From positions 7,409,764 to 7,473,763 of the forward strand of contig NC_080422.1 of assembly GCF_029873635.1 (NCBI RefSeq): 64,000 bases of DNA, read 5' to 3'. Source of the stretch: Malania oleifera. Taxonomy: Eukaryota > Streptophyta > Magnoliopsida > Santalales > Ximeniaceae. The notes under the pieces were generated by a model. That model had not been told where the DNA came from and did no database searches. It saw only the letters and a program-made list of their open reading frames with translations. The position numbers and the translations under genes were made by a program. This document shows positions 34,268-46,200 of this stretch, in pieces (position 1 is the stretch's first letter; each line of letters starts with the position of its first letter).

Positions 34268-34945
34268 AATGATCTTACAAGAAATATCATTACCCATAAG
34301 AACTGAATCTGAATTCACTAACCTGTAAGTGTTGAACCACTCATTGTTTGAAGTCATATGGTAAGAATATGCCGAGTCAAGTATCCAAGAATCCGCAAGG
34401 TTATCTGACCATGATGAAATTGAGAGAACATTACCATCACTACAAACTGAACCTCCTTTTTTTAACCACATTCACTGATTTCGAAATCCCTCATGCTTTT
34501 CAGCATTCTTTTTCTTCCAATTCGGACACTCCGGTTTAACATGCCCCTTTTAACCACATTTATAACACCGAATTTCCTTTTACTTCTTGGATTGAGTGTG
34601 GGATTTCTGACTTGACCCATTTTTGAACTTTCCTTTACCACAATTCTCCCCATGTTGCCTCATCCATTCCATCCGGTTGAACACCAAGTAAAACCTTTCC
34701 CATTCCTTGTTGCAAAAGTATATCTTTAACTCTCCTCTTCCATATACTAAAATTTTTAATTCCATAGAATTTGACAATATCAAATCTTGCAGAAGATGAT
34801 CCCGATGTCATGACAACAATCGCTTTGATACCAATTTGTTGAATAATGATCGGATATTGGATGCACAACGAAATAAGTAAATCAACAACAAGCAAATAAA
34901 ACACAACCAAAAGATTAAGAAACAAACAAGAATGAACACAAGGTT

Positions 34946-37450
34946 TGTGATGACCCAAAAATATATATATGATTAAAGCACAATAATAATAAAATAATAA
35001 AAATGGTCATTGAGTTAATATCAATACAGAAGTGTTTTTCCTGTAGGATCCTTGATTCCATGTTTGATGCCTAAGAAAGACATTGTCTAAATGAGTGCTC
35101 AGAGACCATTGCGGCTCAGTCGCTCCCTGGAGGTCGGCCTGGTCAAAAATGGAATTTCATAGGATAAACAGGATAAACACTATTTGTGCACGTAAATAAG
35201 TATATATACATAAAATAGTATTTTGACAGACATAATTTGTAGAAATGCATAGTAAGATGATAATAATATAGGTATCATATGTAGGGCCCACAAGACTATG
35301 TCGAGTCCACATGAGTCCCGGAGCCACAAGACACTGTTTATATACGTAAATAAGTACATAAAATAATGTTTTGATTGATATAATTTGTAGAAATATATGA
35401 TAAAATAATAATAATATAAGTATCCTATGCGGGGCCCACAAGATTGTGTGGGGCTCACATGAGTGCCGAAATCGTATGGAGGTTTACACGAGTCTCAAAG
35501 TTATGTAGGATGCATAAAATTGTATAAGAGTTATTCGAGTTACGTAGGATCCATTCGGCTCTCGAAGTTGTGTGGGGCACACAAGACCATGTGGGGCCCA
35601 CATGAGTTTTCAAAATTTAAATTTAATTCTTGTTCAAAAATAAATAATAAAATAAATAAATACTAAAAATATTTTAAAAGTAAAAACAATGATAATAATA
35701 ATGATAATAATGATTAAGAAAAATAATAAAATAATAAAATAATTAATTAACTAATTAACTAATTAATTAGGTAAGTGATTAATTAAAAATTTATTTAATG
35801 GGAATGGTGGCAAGCACTCCCACATGGCATCCATCCCCATCCCATACTCAACCCATACCTTGCCCATCCCTTGCCCATTCTTTAATTTTTTAAAAAATTA
35901 TAATTTCACCCATCTCCTCACATTTTTATAAATTTCATTTCTTCCCCAAAATTTTCCTATAAATAGGAAGCTCTCAACCTTCATTTTTCACAACAATTTT
36001 CCAAGAAAGAGAAGGATTAGTGAGTGAAAGAATTTGTGATGGAGAGAGAATTTTTGAATAAATTCTCAATCACCCACTCTTTCCGATCTCATTTCTTAGA
36101 GATAGTTATAGTGTTCGTAAGGAAGAAGGTAAGTAAATTTTGATTATGTTAGTTTTTTTTATTTAAAATTCATACCTGAATTTATTTTATAAGTAAATTT
36201 CAATTATGTTAATTAGTTCCACAAAATTTCCATGAGTTTATTTTTACACATATTTAATTATACCAATTCTATCTTTAATATACATGCATCTATTTTTGAG
36301 TTAAGAAATGTTTTAATCCCTTCGGGTAAACTTTCAGCATTTTTTTCTATTCAAAATAAAATTATATATATTTTTAACACAAAAATTGTGTGGCATGAGT
36401 TTATTTCTACGTTGCATTTTTTTTATGAAAATATGAGTAAAGATGAGATTTTCACGATATTATTTTAAATTGCATAAATTATAATAAGATGATTTTAAAA
36501 CCCCTTATGGTAACGAAAGTTCAAAGTTACAGATGCTCGGTACCGCAACTTAAAGTTTATACGGATCAGAGTGCACCCACACTGTTTACAGAGTGGTTAT
36601 TTACGTTAGTAGATTTCTCCTGAGTGCACACCTGGTTCCGGACCAAGATTTAATAAGGAAAATCTCACTTAAAGTTTACGTATGTTGATTTAGTTGGGTC
36701 GGCCAGCCAGTTAAGTCCAGTTTTCAGACCGCACAACCCAGTCATGGGGGTAAACATGACTTACGGCAAATCGACCTAAAGGTGGTTTTTACAATATATG
36801 TTTATACATATTTAATTACGTGTACAAAGTTACTGATGATTTGAAGGAAAAGTATAAGTTTACATGAAAATAATCATTCTAGTGCTTAAATGACGATCTA
36901 AAGAAAATGTATAAAAAAAAGTATATGTATATTTATCATTAAATATTTATACAGTTTTAAAGTTAAAAGTTTAATTTAACAGTTATAGTATATGATTATA
37001 AAATTTTACTATTATAGTTGATAGTAAAAGTTTTATGTAGAAATTTTTAAATTTATATTTATTCTAAAGACAGTTTTGAAGTTATAATATTAAATATTAT
37101 TTTATGAAATTTTTAAAAAAGCTTATTTTTGCCACACACTAATAATAATCTTATTTACTTACTGAGTATCGTCTCACTCCAATCATATTTTTATTTCAGA
37201 TAACTCTGAAGAGCATGTTGGAAATCAGGCTTAACAAGCATGCGGGTGGGGATAGAAAAATAAAGATTGTTTAGAAATATTAGTATGATGCCAGATATTT
37301 ATGCTTATATAATTTTTCTTCTTTTGAAATAAATGATTGTAATATGGATAATTAGTGCTCTGGTTTAATAATAATTGAGTTTATTTGCTTCCGCTGTAAA
37401 TCAATGGTAAAAAGTTAATATCCCAGACCCCTCGGGGTTGGGATGTTACA
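34946..37450 (+). mobile_element. Gypsy-like solo LTR inside copia LTR
   Basis: TGTGATGACC to GGATGTTACA, 2505 bp, with perfect duplication AGGTT at 34941-34945 and 37451-37455. On the plus strand it has CTATAAATAGG at about 35960 and the conserved block near 36720-36765 (AGACCGCACAACCCAGTCAT). Four imperfect long repeats of GGGGCCCACA-AGA-type text at 35280-35610 (GTGGGGCCCACATGAG) form another GC-rich array. No genes or second LTR, hence solo. It lacks the TCGTCGACGA array. Confidence 0.88.
35280..35610. repeat. GGGCCCAC-type imperfect array in solo LTR
   Basis: Units such as GTAGGGCCCACAAGACTATG, GCGGGGCCCACAAGATTGTG and GTGGGGCCCACATGAG, each built on the palindrome GGGCCC, alternate with AT-rich stretches. 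They lie 350-680 bp upstream of the LTR's TATA box. Confidence 0.65.
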
Positions 37451-37659
37451 AGGTTTACATGGTTCGGCAAATCCTACATCCATGGAAGCAATCAACACTA
37501 GAGTTTCACTAAGAAATATCAAAGTACACAATACACTTCACAATGATCTCTCTCTCTTATCAATACACGCCTATAAGAATATAAATAAGACTCCCTTGGA
37601 AGTTTCCCTCCGAATTCCCAACCACCCCAACGTTGCAATTCAAAATTCGAATATTTTCT

Positions 37660-37850
37660 CGTTGCCCAGATGCACTCGTCGACAAGAACAGGGCATTCGT
37701 TGACGAGACAGAGAAGGCCACTTGTCGACTAGTATGACCACTCGTCGACGACCCCATTTTTTTGCTCTTGGTATCTTAGAAACTCTGAACTTTTTGGTCT
37801 CTCAGTATCTACTTGTCGATGAGGACAGGGCACTCGTCGACGATTCCCTG
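37660..37850. repeat. TCGTCGACGA array in copia relic LTR
   Basis: Units ACTCGTCGACAAGAACAGGG, CGTTGACGAGACAG, CTTGTCGACTAG, CTCGTCGACGACCCC and ACTCGTCGACGATTCC. On the minus strand they lie upstream of a TATA-like sequence near 37590-37575. Confidence 0.75.
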
Positions 37851-38531
37851 ATGTACAACACCCTTATGTTTTTCTTCCTTTCTTTGATTATGAAACCCTA
37901 AGTATAAGAGTCACACCATCAACAACACCTATCCACAGTTATCTCAAAACACTCCTATAACGTTTCATAATATTTCAAAATGCTCTTATAATTATATTTA
38001 ATTTTTTCTCTAACTACTCATAATTATTCCAAACTATTTTTGCAATTACTCGTAATTATTCTAAAATACATTTATAATTTTTTAAAGCAATTTATAATAA
38101 ATATAAAAATTGAAATTGAAATATTTTTTTCTCTTAATTATTTTATAATTACTTCAAAAAAAAATAAAAAAAAATAGTCGTAAAAATGACGCATTACATG
38201 CGTGGAGTGCACGTGAGGCATGACTATAGGTGTAGTGGTAGAGTTTGTGCCTATGACTATCAAGATGACTATCAATTAAGCAATTGAAATATGCTTTTAA
38301 TGCCATATGATATGATTCTTTACTTAGACTATGTCCTCCTCTCATTTCTCACTCTTTAAGGGTAGATAGGACAAATAAAGTTGACAGGTTAAACAAAGGA
38401 TTCCTTTCCTCTATCCCCAAAACCAATTTGCCATATTTCAACTTAGCCATCACAATAATAATATATACTTTTTATTCTTGGAGGGTTGATCATATTATAA
38501 GATGCATTGTTTTATCACTTAATAGGGTTCT

Positions 38532-38559
38532 TAATAATAATAATAATAATAATAATAAT
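38532..38559. repeat. (AAT)n microsatellite
   Basis: Nine perfect AAT-type units. Confidence 0.95.
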
Positions 38560-39238
38560 CCAAATTTATTTATTTAGTTGAGGGCTAAGCTAATGTTCTC
38601 CAAATATATGTAAGCCCTTCATCAGTCATCCCCTTCTTTTTCGTAATTCTTCATTGAAAAATGTAAGAAATAAGAATCACCATTTCTATTACTCTGTCCT
38701 ATACTCTCGTTTAATGTTCATCGTTTCATAGAATGGACACTTGGATCTCTCTTTTTTTTTTTTTTTTGTATCTTGTCCAAATAATAGTAGATGAAACAAA
38801 ACCCTAATAAGAAAAATTTACACACTAATTCATTACACATTCATATAATTATGAAATTAAATAAAAACTCTAACAATAAAAAATTTTCAATATGAACCAT
38901 ATGACTTCAAAATTTAAGCTAATTTTAATAATCACACAAATTGATAATAATAATTTCACATTCATCATTTGTAGATTCAAATAAACATAAGATTAAATAC
39001 AACTCTAACCTTAGTAATTTACACATTACAAACTAAACATTCAAAAAATCATGAAATTTAATAAAAACTTCTCATTTACTTTCTTATTTCAAAATTAAAA
39101 CTAAATTTAATATGCATACAAATAGATAATAAAATTTACATACAATGAAAAATTCATATGCATTTCAAAAATTTAATTTGTATTCATCATTTAAACAAGT
39201 AAAATTTAACATGTATTTATCATTATACATGAAAAGTT

Positions 39239-39506
39239 TGTAGGGAATTAGCACGAAATTCCCAAATCCTGTAAGAAACAAAATAGAGAAAATACACGTC
39301 AAAGAAAAATCAATCACACGTACAAGATAGTACTTACGTGGTTCAGCAATTTGCCTGCGTCCACGGAGTTGCTGGAATTTGGCTCAAGCCGCAGTGCTCA
39401 TGGACTAAACCTTAAGATTGAAATCTCTCATTAAAAACCACGCAACATTAATTTAGGTCGGGTCATCATCTGGATCAAACGCAACTAGACTCTACAAAGC
39501 CCAACA
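39239..39506 (-). repeat. Internally deleted copy of the 441-bp solo LTR family
   Basis: Starts TGTAGGGAATTAGCACG and ends CAAAGCCCAACA. It shares with 51164-51604 the text AATCAATCACACGTACAAGA, the block TTACGTGGTTCAGCAA plus GCGTCCACGG, and the last 90 bases. It lacks about 170 bases in the middle, including the GC-rich hairpin. No target duplication is visible. Confidence 0.7.
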
Positions 39507-40070
39507 AAAATCAAACACGAAAAAAATCCTAACCAGAATTTGGGAGTTTGACAATGATGCTTCAAATCACCAAATTGACTTCAATACAAGCCAATTCAAG
39601 ATACAAAATACCAATTTCTACTTCAAACCAATCAAAACTTTTCATAATTTCAACTCAAATTTCATATTACAAGAAGTTAAAATTTTCAACAATGTTGAAT
39701 GTGGGAGAATATATATCATTTTCATTCCTTATATAATGTTATCCCAACGTTCGCTTGTACTTCGTACGGAGAACATTCTGATTGTACAATCCAAACCACA
39801 ATGGTCACCTACAAAATCGCTACTTGGTATAGTGTCTTTTAATGCAGATTAAATCTTTTGTTTAAAAAAACACTGGATAGATCAACGCTTTCTTTTGGAC
39901 GCATTAATTTGAAAAATAAAGTTCCATTTTAACTGTTTTTAAATAAATTTAATTAAAATAATTTTAAATTTGGATAAAAAAAAAAAAAAACTACTCCATC
40001 CAATAAAGAACCTTTTGAGTGGTGGGGGGACCTTGCTATCTTCTAATACTAAAAGGCAAGACGACAAAGC

Positions 40071-40075
<5 letters not shown>

Positions 40076-40106
<31 letters not shown>
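40076..40106. repeat. (GA)n microsatellite
   Basis: About fifteen GA units, 1.1 kb upstream of the transporter start codon. Confidence 0.95.
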
Positions 40107-40110
<4 letters not shown>

Positions 40111-40198
40111 AGACGAAAATGACAAGATAAGGACAAAAGACAAGTCAAATAATGTGAGCATAACCAAGCTTATTTACAATTTTATTATTTTTAAATTA

Positions 40199-40447
40199 TA
40201 ATATATATATATATATATATATATCTAGCATTATATAGTACATTATTTGATTTTATAATATTATTTCAAATTAAATTGAGGCAAACTCGAACTTGATTTT
40301 TTTTGTGATGGACCAAATTCAAGTTGAGTTTTGAGTTCTACATTTTTAGTTGAATTGAGTTTGAGTATTGCCCTAGGTCCATTGGTGTGATTCTAATACA
40401 CCTTTAGTAATTGCAATTGTCCCACATCTAGTATTATATATGTGTGC

Positions 40448-40485
<38 letters not shown>

Positions 40486-40583
40486 CATATGCAACATTAT
40501 AATTGTATTTTTTGAGTAATATAATTAGATAATATGTAATATAGTTTAGCCATTTTTAAAAACAATTTAATTATACATTATAG

Positions 40584-40620
<37 letters not shown>

Positions 40621-40940
40621 GGACATTGCAATCACGCAATACAAATATATTGGCACGACAAATCTTAAAACATAAACTATAAAAGTGTCCCATACTACAT
40701 AATTTTGCAATACTGAATACGACACTTATAACATATAATAATAAAATTTTATTTTAAATTTAAAATATTCAAAAGATCAAACACGCGCTTTACTAAATAC
40801 AGAAGAAAACTTTTAATTTTTAATTTTTTTTTAAACTTGTAATATAATTTTCTAGTTACATTTTAGATATATTAATAGTATTTTATTTTAATTACACTTA
40901 TTTTTCTTTGATTATATATATATATATATATATATATATA
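40199..40940. repeat. Cluster of four (TA)n microsatellites
   Basis: Runs at about 40199-40224, 40450-40482, 40588-40618 and 40913-40940. The last ends directly before the sequence likely to be the 5' UTR of the transporter, so it may supply its TATA function. Confidence 0.85.
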
Positions 40941-41228
40941 CTCTGAAGAAGTGAACACTGGCTAGTCCAGTTGATCCTGCCCACCAAGATTTTCAAGTTT
41001 GCAGTTTGCAGAGAGCCACTCAAGAACTCAGTAAACAGTGGGAGCTAATGGTAGTCAACTTAGTCTGTTTACTCCTATTATCAGACCATTATCTATTACA
41101 AATCCATCTTCAAAATTATAACTGATGGGCCAATCCGTCAAATTAGTGCTTTATATTTGTTTGAACAATTTAATTTTGGTTACTTCTTAGTGAGAGTTGA
41201 TTTCTTGCCAATCTTTGCAGATTTGAAT
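40941..41228 (+). promoter_or_regulatory. Probable 5' UTR with a candidate leader intron
   Basis: Just before the start codon there is a good 3' splice site, TTGCCAATCTTTGCAG ending 41220, preceded by a T-rich tract. A possible donor is ATG-GTAGTC at 41050/41051. Such an intron would remove most of two upstream ATGs' short frames (41048 and 41124). Transcription start and splicing are inferred, not shown. Confidence 0.35.
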
Positions 41229-43265
41229 ATGATGGAGGTGATGTGGGCTGCATTTTGTAGAAACTGGGGCAGTACAAACCAAGTTGCAATGAATTTCAGT
41301 TCTATTTGTGTAGATGGTGTTCATCCTTTGGTCATTTCACTGGATATCCTTCTCTTTTTGATTTTGTCCTTCATCTTATTTCGTGGATCGTGCTTCGAGA
41401 AGAAGCAGATTTCTCAAGATTACCAAAGGTTTCTACCATTAGGAATATCCTCTGCCATTTTTAATGGTGGTTTGGGATTAGTCTACCTGGTCTTGGGGTG
41501 CTGGGTTTTGGGAAATAAGCTTGTTAAAGAGAAAACTGCATTACCTTTGAACGCATGGGTGGTGTTGCTATTCCATGGGTTCACATGGTTGCTGCTTATT
41601 TTAACTGTAAGCCTCAGAAGGCAACCACCGCCACACTCCACAATGAAGCTTTGTTCAATGCTGGCCTTCTTGATCAGTGGAATTCTGTGCGGTGCTTCTC
41701 TGTGGAAGGTTATTGTGGACAAAGCTGCATCACCGGAGACCGTGGTAGATATATTCTCTTTTCCAGGAGCAATTCTACTAGTTTCCTTTGTTTTCCGGGG
41801 ACAAAGACACTATATAGAATTAAATGATGGTCTTTATGCAACTCTGCTAGGCGAGGAAGCCAGCGCTACTGCTGAAATGGAAGCCAAAGAGGATGACTCT
41901 GTGACTCCTTTTGCCAGAGCAGGGCTGCTTAGTAAGATGACATTTGGTTGGTTAAATCAATTAATGAAGAAGGGAAATGAAAAGATCCTTGAGGACAAAG
42001 ACATACCGCTGTTGCGGCTGGACGATCAAGCCAAAACCTGTTACTCCTTGTTCCTGAGGCAATCAAATGAACTGAAACAGAAAAGCTCATCTGAACCTCC
42101 TTCAATTTTTAGAACTATTGTACATTGCTACTGGAAACCTATATTACTTTCTGGGTTCTTTGCACTTGTCAAGGTAGTTACCATCTCTTTGGGTCCACTG
42201 TTTCTAAAGGCCTTCATTGAGGTTGCTGAAGGGAAGGAAGTCTTCAAGCATGAGGTTTATGCACTGGCTGGAGGACTCTTCCTTTTGAAATGCATTGAAT
42301 CAGCAGCAGGGAGACATTGGTTCTTTATCAGTAGATTGATTGGGCTGCGAGTAAGGTCTTCACTCTGTGCAGCTATTTATCAGAAGCAACTAAGACTGTC
42401 AAATGCAACGAACACGAGACATTCTGCAGGTGATGTAGTGAACTACTTAACTGTAGATGCCTACAGAATAGCTGAATTTCCATATTGGTTTCACAAGACA
42501 TGGTCAACAAGCCTTCAGATTTTCATTGCACTGATCATTATCTACTATAGTGTTGGGCTTGCAACTATGGCAGCTGTGCTTGTCATGATATTGACCGTAA
42601 TAGGAAATTTCCCACTGGCCAAAGCTCAACATAAATATCAATCGATGTTCATGGCAGCACAGAAGGAGAGGCTGAAGGCCACGTCAGAGGTTTTTGTTAG
42701 TATGAAGGTTTTAAAGCTGCATGCCTGGGAAACACAATTCAAGAATGTCTTGGAAAAGCTAAGAGAAGAGGAATACAAATGGCTTTCCGCTCTTCAACAA
42801 CAGAAAGGGTACTATATTGTTCTGTTTTGGACAGCTCCAATTCTAGTATCGATTGTTACTCTTGTAGCTTGCTATTACCTTGGGATTTCTATTACTGCCA
42901 GCCGTGTTTTTACCCTCTTTGCAACTTTACGAATTGCTCAGGAGCCTATCAGATTAGTTCCTGATGTTATTCAAGTCTTCATTGAGGCAATGGTTTCACT
43001 AGATAGGATTGTTAAGTTCCTTGAAGCTCCTGAGATACAAAGTGGGCATATTAGACAAACGATGATCAGGAAGGAGATCGTACACTCCATCTTTATCAGT
43101 TCTGCAGATCTTTCATGGGATGCTGATTGTTTGAGGCCCACTCTGAAAAACATAAATTTGGAGGTTAAGCCTAGTGAAAAAGTTGCTATTTGTGGAGAGG
43201 TTGGCTCCGGTAAATCAACCCTTGTTGCGGCAATTCTTGGAGAGCTTCCTTGCATCAAAGGCATG
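41229..43265 (+). CDS. ABCC10-like exon 1 (residues 1-679)
   Basis: Covers TMD0, the L0 linker ([19 protein letters not shown]), TMD1 and the NBD1 Walker A. The donor ATG-GTAAGT after ...CIKGM is phase 0. The start could also be the next Met codon, 41232. Confidence 0.92.
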
Positions 43266-46200
43266 GTAAGTTATTATTACATATTTGTCTTAGAAAGCTA
43301 TTTGTGTCATATCTTTACTGATTCCTTTGTATATAAGCTGTTAAGCTGAAATGGAAATGGAGAAAATATGGAAACGAAGAAAATGGAAACGCCTTGAAGA
43401 GGATGAGCTGTAGCGGAGGAGAATGAGCGTGCCAAATTCATTTCATCAAAAAACATAATTATCACGTGCTCAAATAATCCATTAAAAATCATGTGCTCAT
43501 TATCCATTAGAATGCAATAACTCATTTCCTTCTATATCTATCTCATGTATCTATAAATAAGAACATTTGTATTGTGTGAAGTGTGCAAGTGAAGTGAGTG
43601 AGCGAGGAGTGTGAGAGTGCTGAAGGTGAGAGAGAGAAAAGTGTAAGAAGAGTTGAGTTGAGTGTGTGTTACCTCCTCTTGTTTTTTTCCCAGATTATAG
43701 TATATTTGGTGTGCCCCATGGATGTAGATCAGATTAGATCGAACCACGTAAATCTGGTGTTCTTATTTTGTGTAATTATTTTGCTTGTATGTGTAATTAT
43801 TGTTCCTAGATCCCTAACATAAGCAGCACTAAACGTATCGAGTAATGTGTTCTTTTTTTCCTCATTCAGGTTCATGTCTGTGGAAAGATAGCTTATGTTG
43901 CTCAAACTGCATGGATCCAAACAGGAACTGTACAAGAAAATATTCTGTTTGGGTCAACCATGGATCATCGTAGATACAATGAAGTGCTTGAAAAGTGTGC
44001 CTTGGTAAAGGATCTTGAAATGTTTCCATTTGGTGATTCCACCCAAATAGGAGAAAGAGGTGTCAATTTGAGCGGTGGGCAGAAGCAGCGTCTCCAACTC
44101 GCTCGAGCACTGTATCAGGATGCAGACATTTATATCTTGGACGATCCATTTAGTGCCCTTGATGCACAGACTGCCACAAGCCTCTTCAAAGTATGCATAA
44201 ATGAAACTCTCACGTCTATGTGTAATGTTGATACTATGCTTTCTCGGAGCAGAAACTAATTTACATCGGTATCATGCAGGAATATGTAATGGAAGCGCTC
44301 TCTAGGAAGACGGTCTTGCTTGTGACTCACCAAGTTGATTTCCTTCCTGCATTTGATCGGGTTCTGGTTAGTTGTCAATCCAAAATTTCTTTTTTTTTTT
44401 TTTTTTTTTTGTTGTTAACGAGTTAATTTGGAAATGTATTATAATTTAATTAATCAAATGGTGGAGTCTTTATTGTTAAACATAATCTGTGAAGATTCAT
44501 GCTAACATCATCTCATTTTACTTGTAATATTAACGCCTGTGGTTTCATACTCTCATTACCTGACCAAGAACTTATCAGAAACACAACAGAATCACTTGTT
44601 ATTAAATGGGAGCCGCAAAAAAATTTTCAAAGCATTGTCATTGGTTACTTTCAAAGAAAATAATCAAAATTTTTTATTTGTTGCAGCTCCTTTCTGAGGG
44701 AGAAATCCTACAGGCAACTACTTATGATCATTTGTTGGCCACTTGTAAAGAATTTCAAGACCTTGTTAATGCACACAATGATACTATTGACTCCAAGAAA
44801 TGTGCTGAATATGCTTCTTCTAAAACATCAAACACTTATAATGAAGAGATCAAGAAAATATATACTGGGGGAGAACAGTCAAATGCATCACCAGAGGATC
44901 AGTTCATTAAGAAGGAAGAAAGAGAGATGGGGGATGCTGGTCTGAAACCGTACATACAGTACCTGAATCAGAGAAAGGGTCTCTTATACTTCTTCTTGAC
45001 ATACTCAGCCCATTTTATGTTTTTGGTAGGGCAGATACTACAAAGCTTGTGGATGGCTAAACACATCCAGGACAAAAGCATGAGCCAATCAAAACTAGTT
45101 ATAGTGTATTCGGTGATTGGGCTTGGTGTGTCTTTCTTCTTGCTAGTAAGGTCTTATCTTGCAGTTCTTCTAGGTCTTGAGGCATCAAAATATTTCTTCT
45201 CTACATTGATGACCTCTCTTTTCCGGGCACCGATGTCCTTCTACGACTCAACACCTTTGGGAAGGTTACTTAGTCGGGTAAGAGCAAATGAAGTAACAAA
45301 AGCTCAACTTCAAATTCTACTTTGGAGAACTCATACATAGTTCTATACTTTTGTGCAGGTATCTTCTGATTTTAGTATCATTGATCTTGATCTGCCACTC
45401 CAATTAACTGCAGCAGTTGGGACAACTATGACTTCATGCTCCAACTTCGTAGTGCTGGCTGCTCTTACTTGGCAAGCCTTGTTTGTCATCATACCAATGC
45501 TGTATCTGGTCATGCTATTGCAGGCAATACACATAATTGTGCTCGAACTCAGTTGTGTTTGGTTGGGAGGGAAATGTTTTTTCTTGGAACGTGGTTTGCC
45601 TACTCTCCTTTGTTTGATACAATCCAGAAAACGAAAAATGTTCTCCATCCAACCAAACAAAGTCAAGAAATGACGAGTTTTTTTTCTTTTTTCTTTTTTC
45701 TTTTTAATTTGTTTTCTAAACAAGTGATTCTGGTGGTTTTATGTCAAATAGAAGTACTATTTTGCTTCTGCTAAGGAGTTGAATCGGATCAATGGCACAA
45801 CAACATCTCTAGTTACAAGCCATCTAGCTGAATCCATTGCTGGGGTTGTCACAATACGGGCTTTTGGGCAGGAAGAACGGTTCTTTGCTAAGAATCTTGA
45901 CCTCATAGACACAAATGCAAGCCCATTCTTCCACAGTTTTACAGCAACTGAGTGGTTGATTGGACGCCTAGAAGTCCTATGTGCAATTGTTCTTTCCACC
46001 TCTGCACTCCTTATCACGTTGCTTGGCCATGGATATTCAAGCTCTGGTTAGTTTTCGTAATGTTATTTAGCTCTCATTAATCTATGTGCATCTGCTTGAA
46101 CTTGTGGCTGGCAAACTAATCACCGAACTTGTGGCTGGCAAACTAATCAGTAAAAGGTGTTGTGAAATGGATCGTATAATGAAATTGCATAGTGGAATAA

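Larger units (their letters stand above)
34268..37924 (-). mobile_element. Copia relic: gag N-terminal part and 5' LTR
   Basis: Minus strand. The LTR spans 37924-34837 (ends TGTTGA/TCAACA) and is interrupted by a solo LTR at 34946-37450. A PBS of the form TGGTATCAAAGC follows at about 34834-34823, then broken gag with a zinc-knuckle region (34580-34550) and protease-like text (SWILDSAYSYHMTSNNEWF) to 34268. It then runs into the neighbouring insertions. Its gag and protease region match the intron-6 copia (49800-50819) closely, so they are one family. The rest of this relic presumably lies left of the window. Confidence 0.8.
37925..41228. other. AT-rich non-coding DNA upstream of the transporter gene
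   Basis: I see no gene here. It contains an (AAT)n run (38532-38559), poly-T (38751-38767), a truncated copia-type LTR relic (39239-39506), a (GA)n run (40076-40106) and four (TA)n runs (40199-40940). The short open stretches are not conserved-looking. The proximal part probably includes the promoter of the ABC transporter gene. Confidence 0.6.

Noticed and set aside
34268..34272. Reading AATGA as the outer copia's target duplication only
   Set aside because: The same five bases flank the gypsy 25254-34267 perfectly on both sides, so they are firmly its duplication; the copia's own duplication cannot be tested because its left end is outside the window.
38210..38280. tRNA-like text (TAGTGGTAGAG resembling an A box)
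   Set aside because: No cloverleaf or acceptor stem can be drawn and no B box is present at the right distance.
41157..41228. Longer N-terminus for the transporter starting at a TTG
   Set aside because: There is no ATG there, the residues do not look like the family start, and a good 3' splice site at 41220 suggests this stretch is intronic. ATG 41229 preferred.
45524..45673. Extension of exon 5 through 45673
   Set aside because: The added residues do not resemble the family and skip the joining sequence in exon 6; a GC donor at 45524 restores it.
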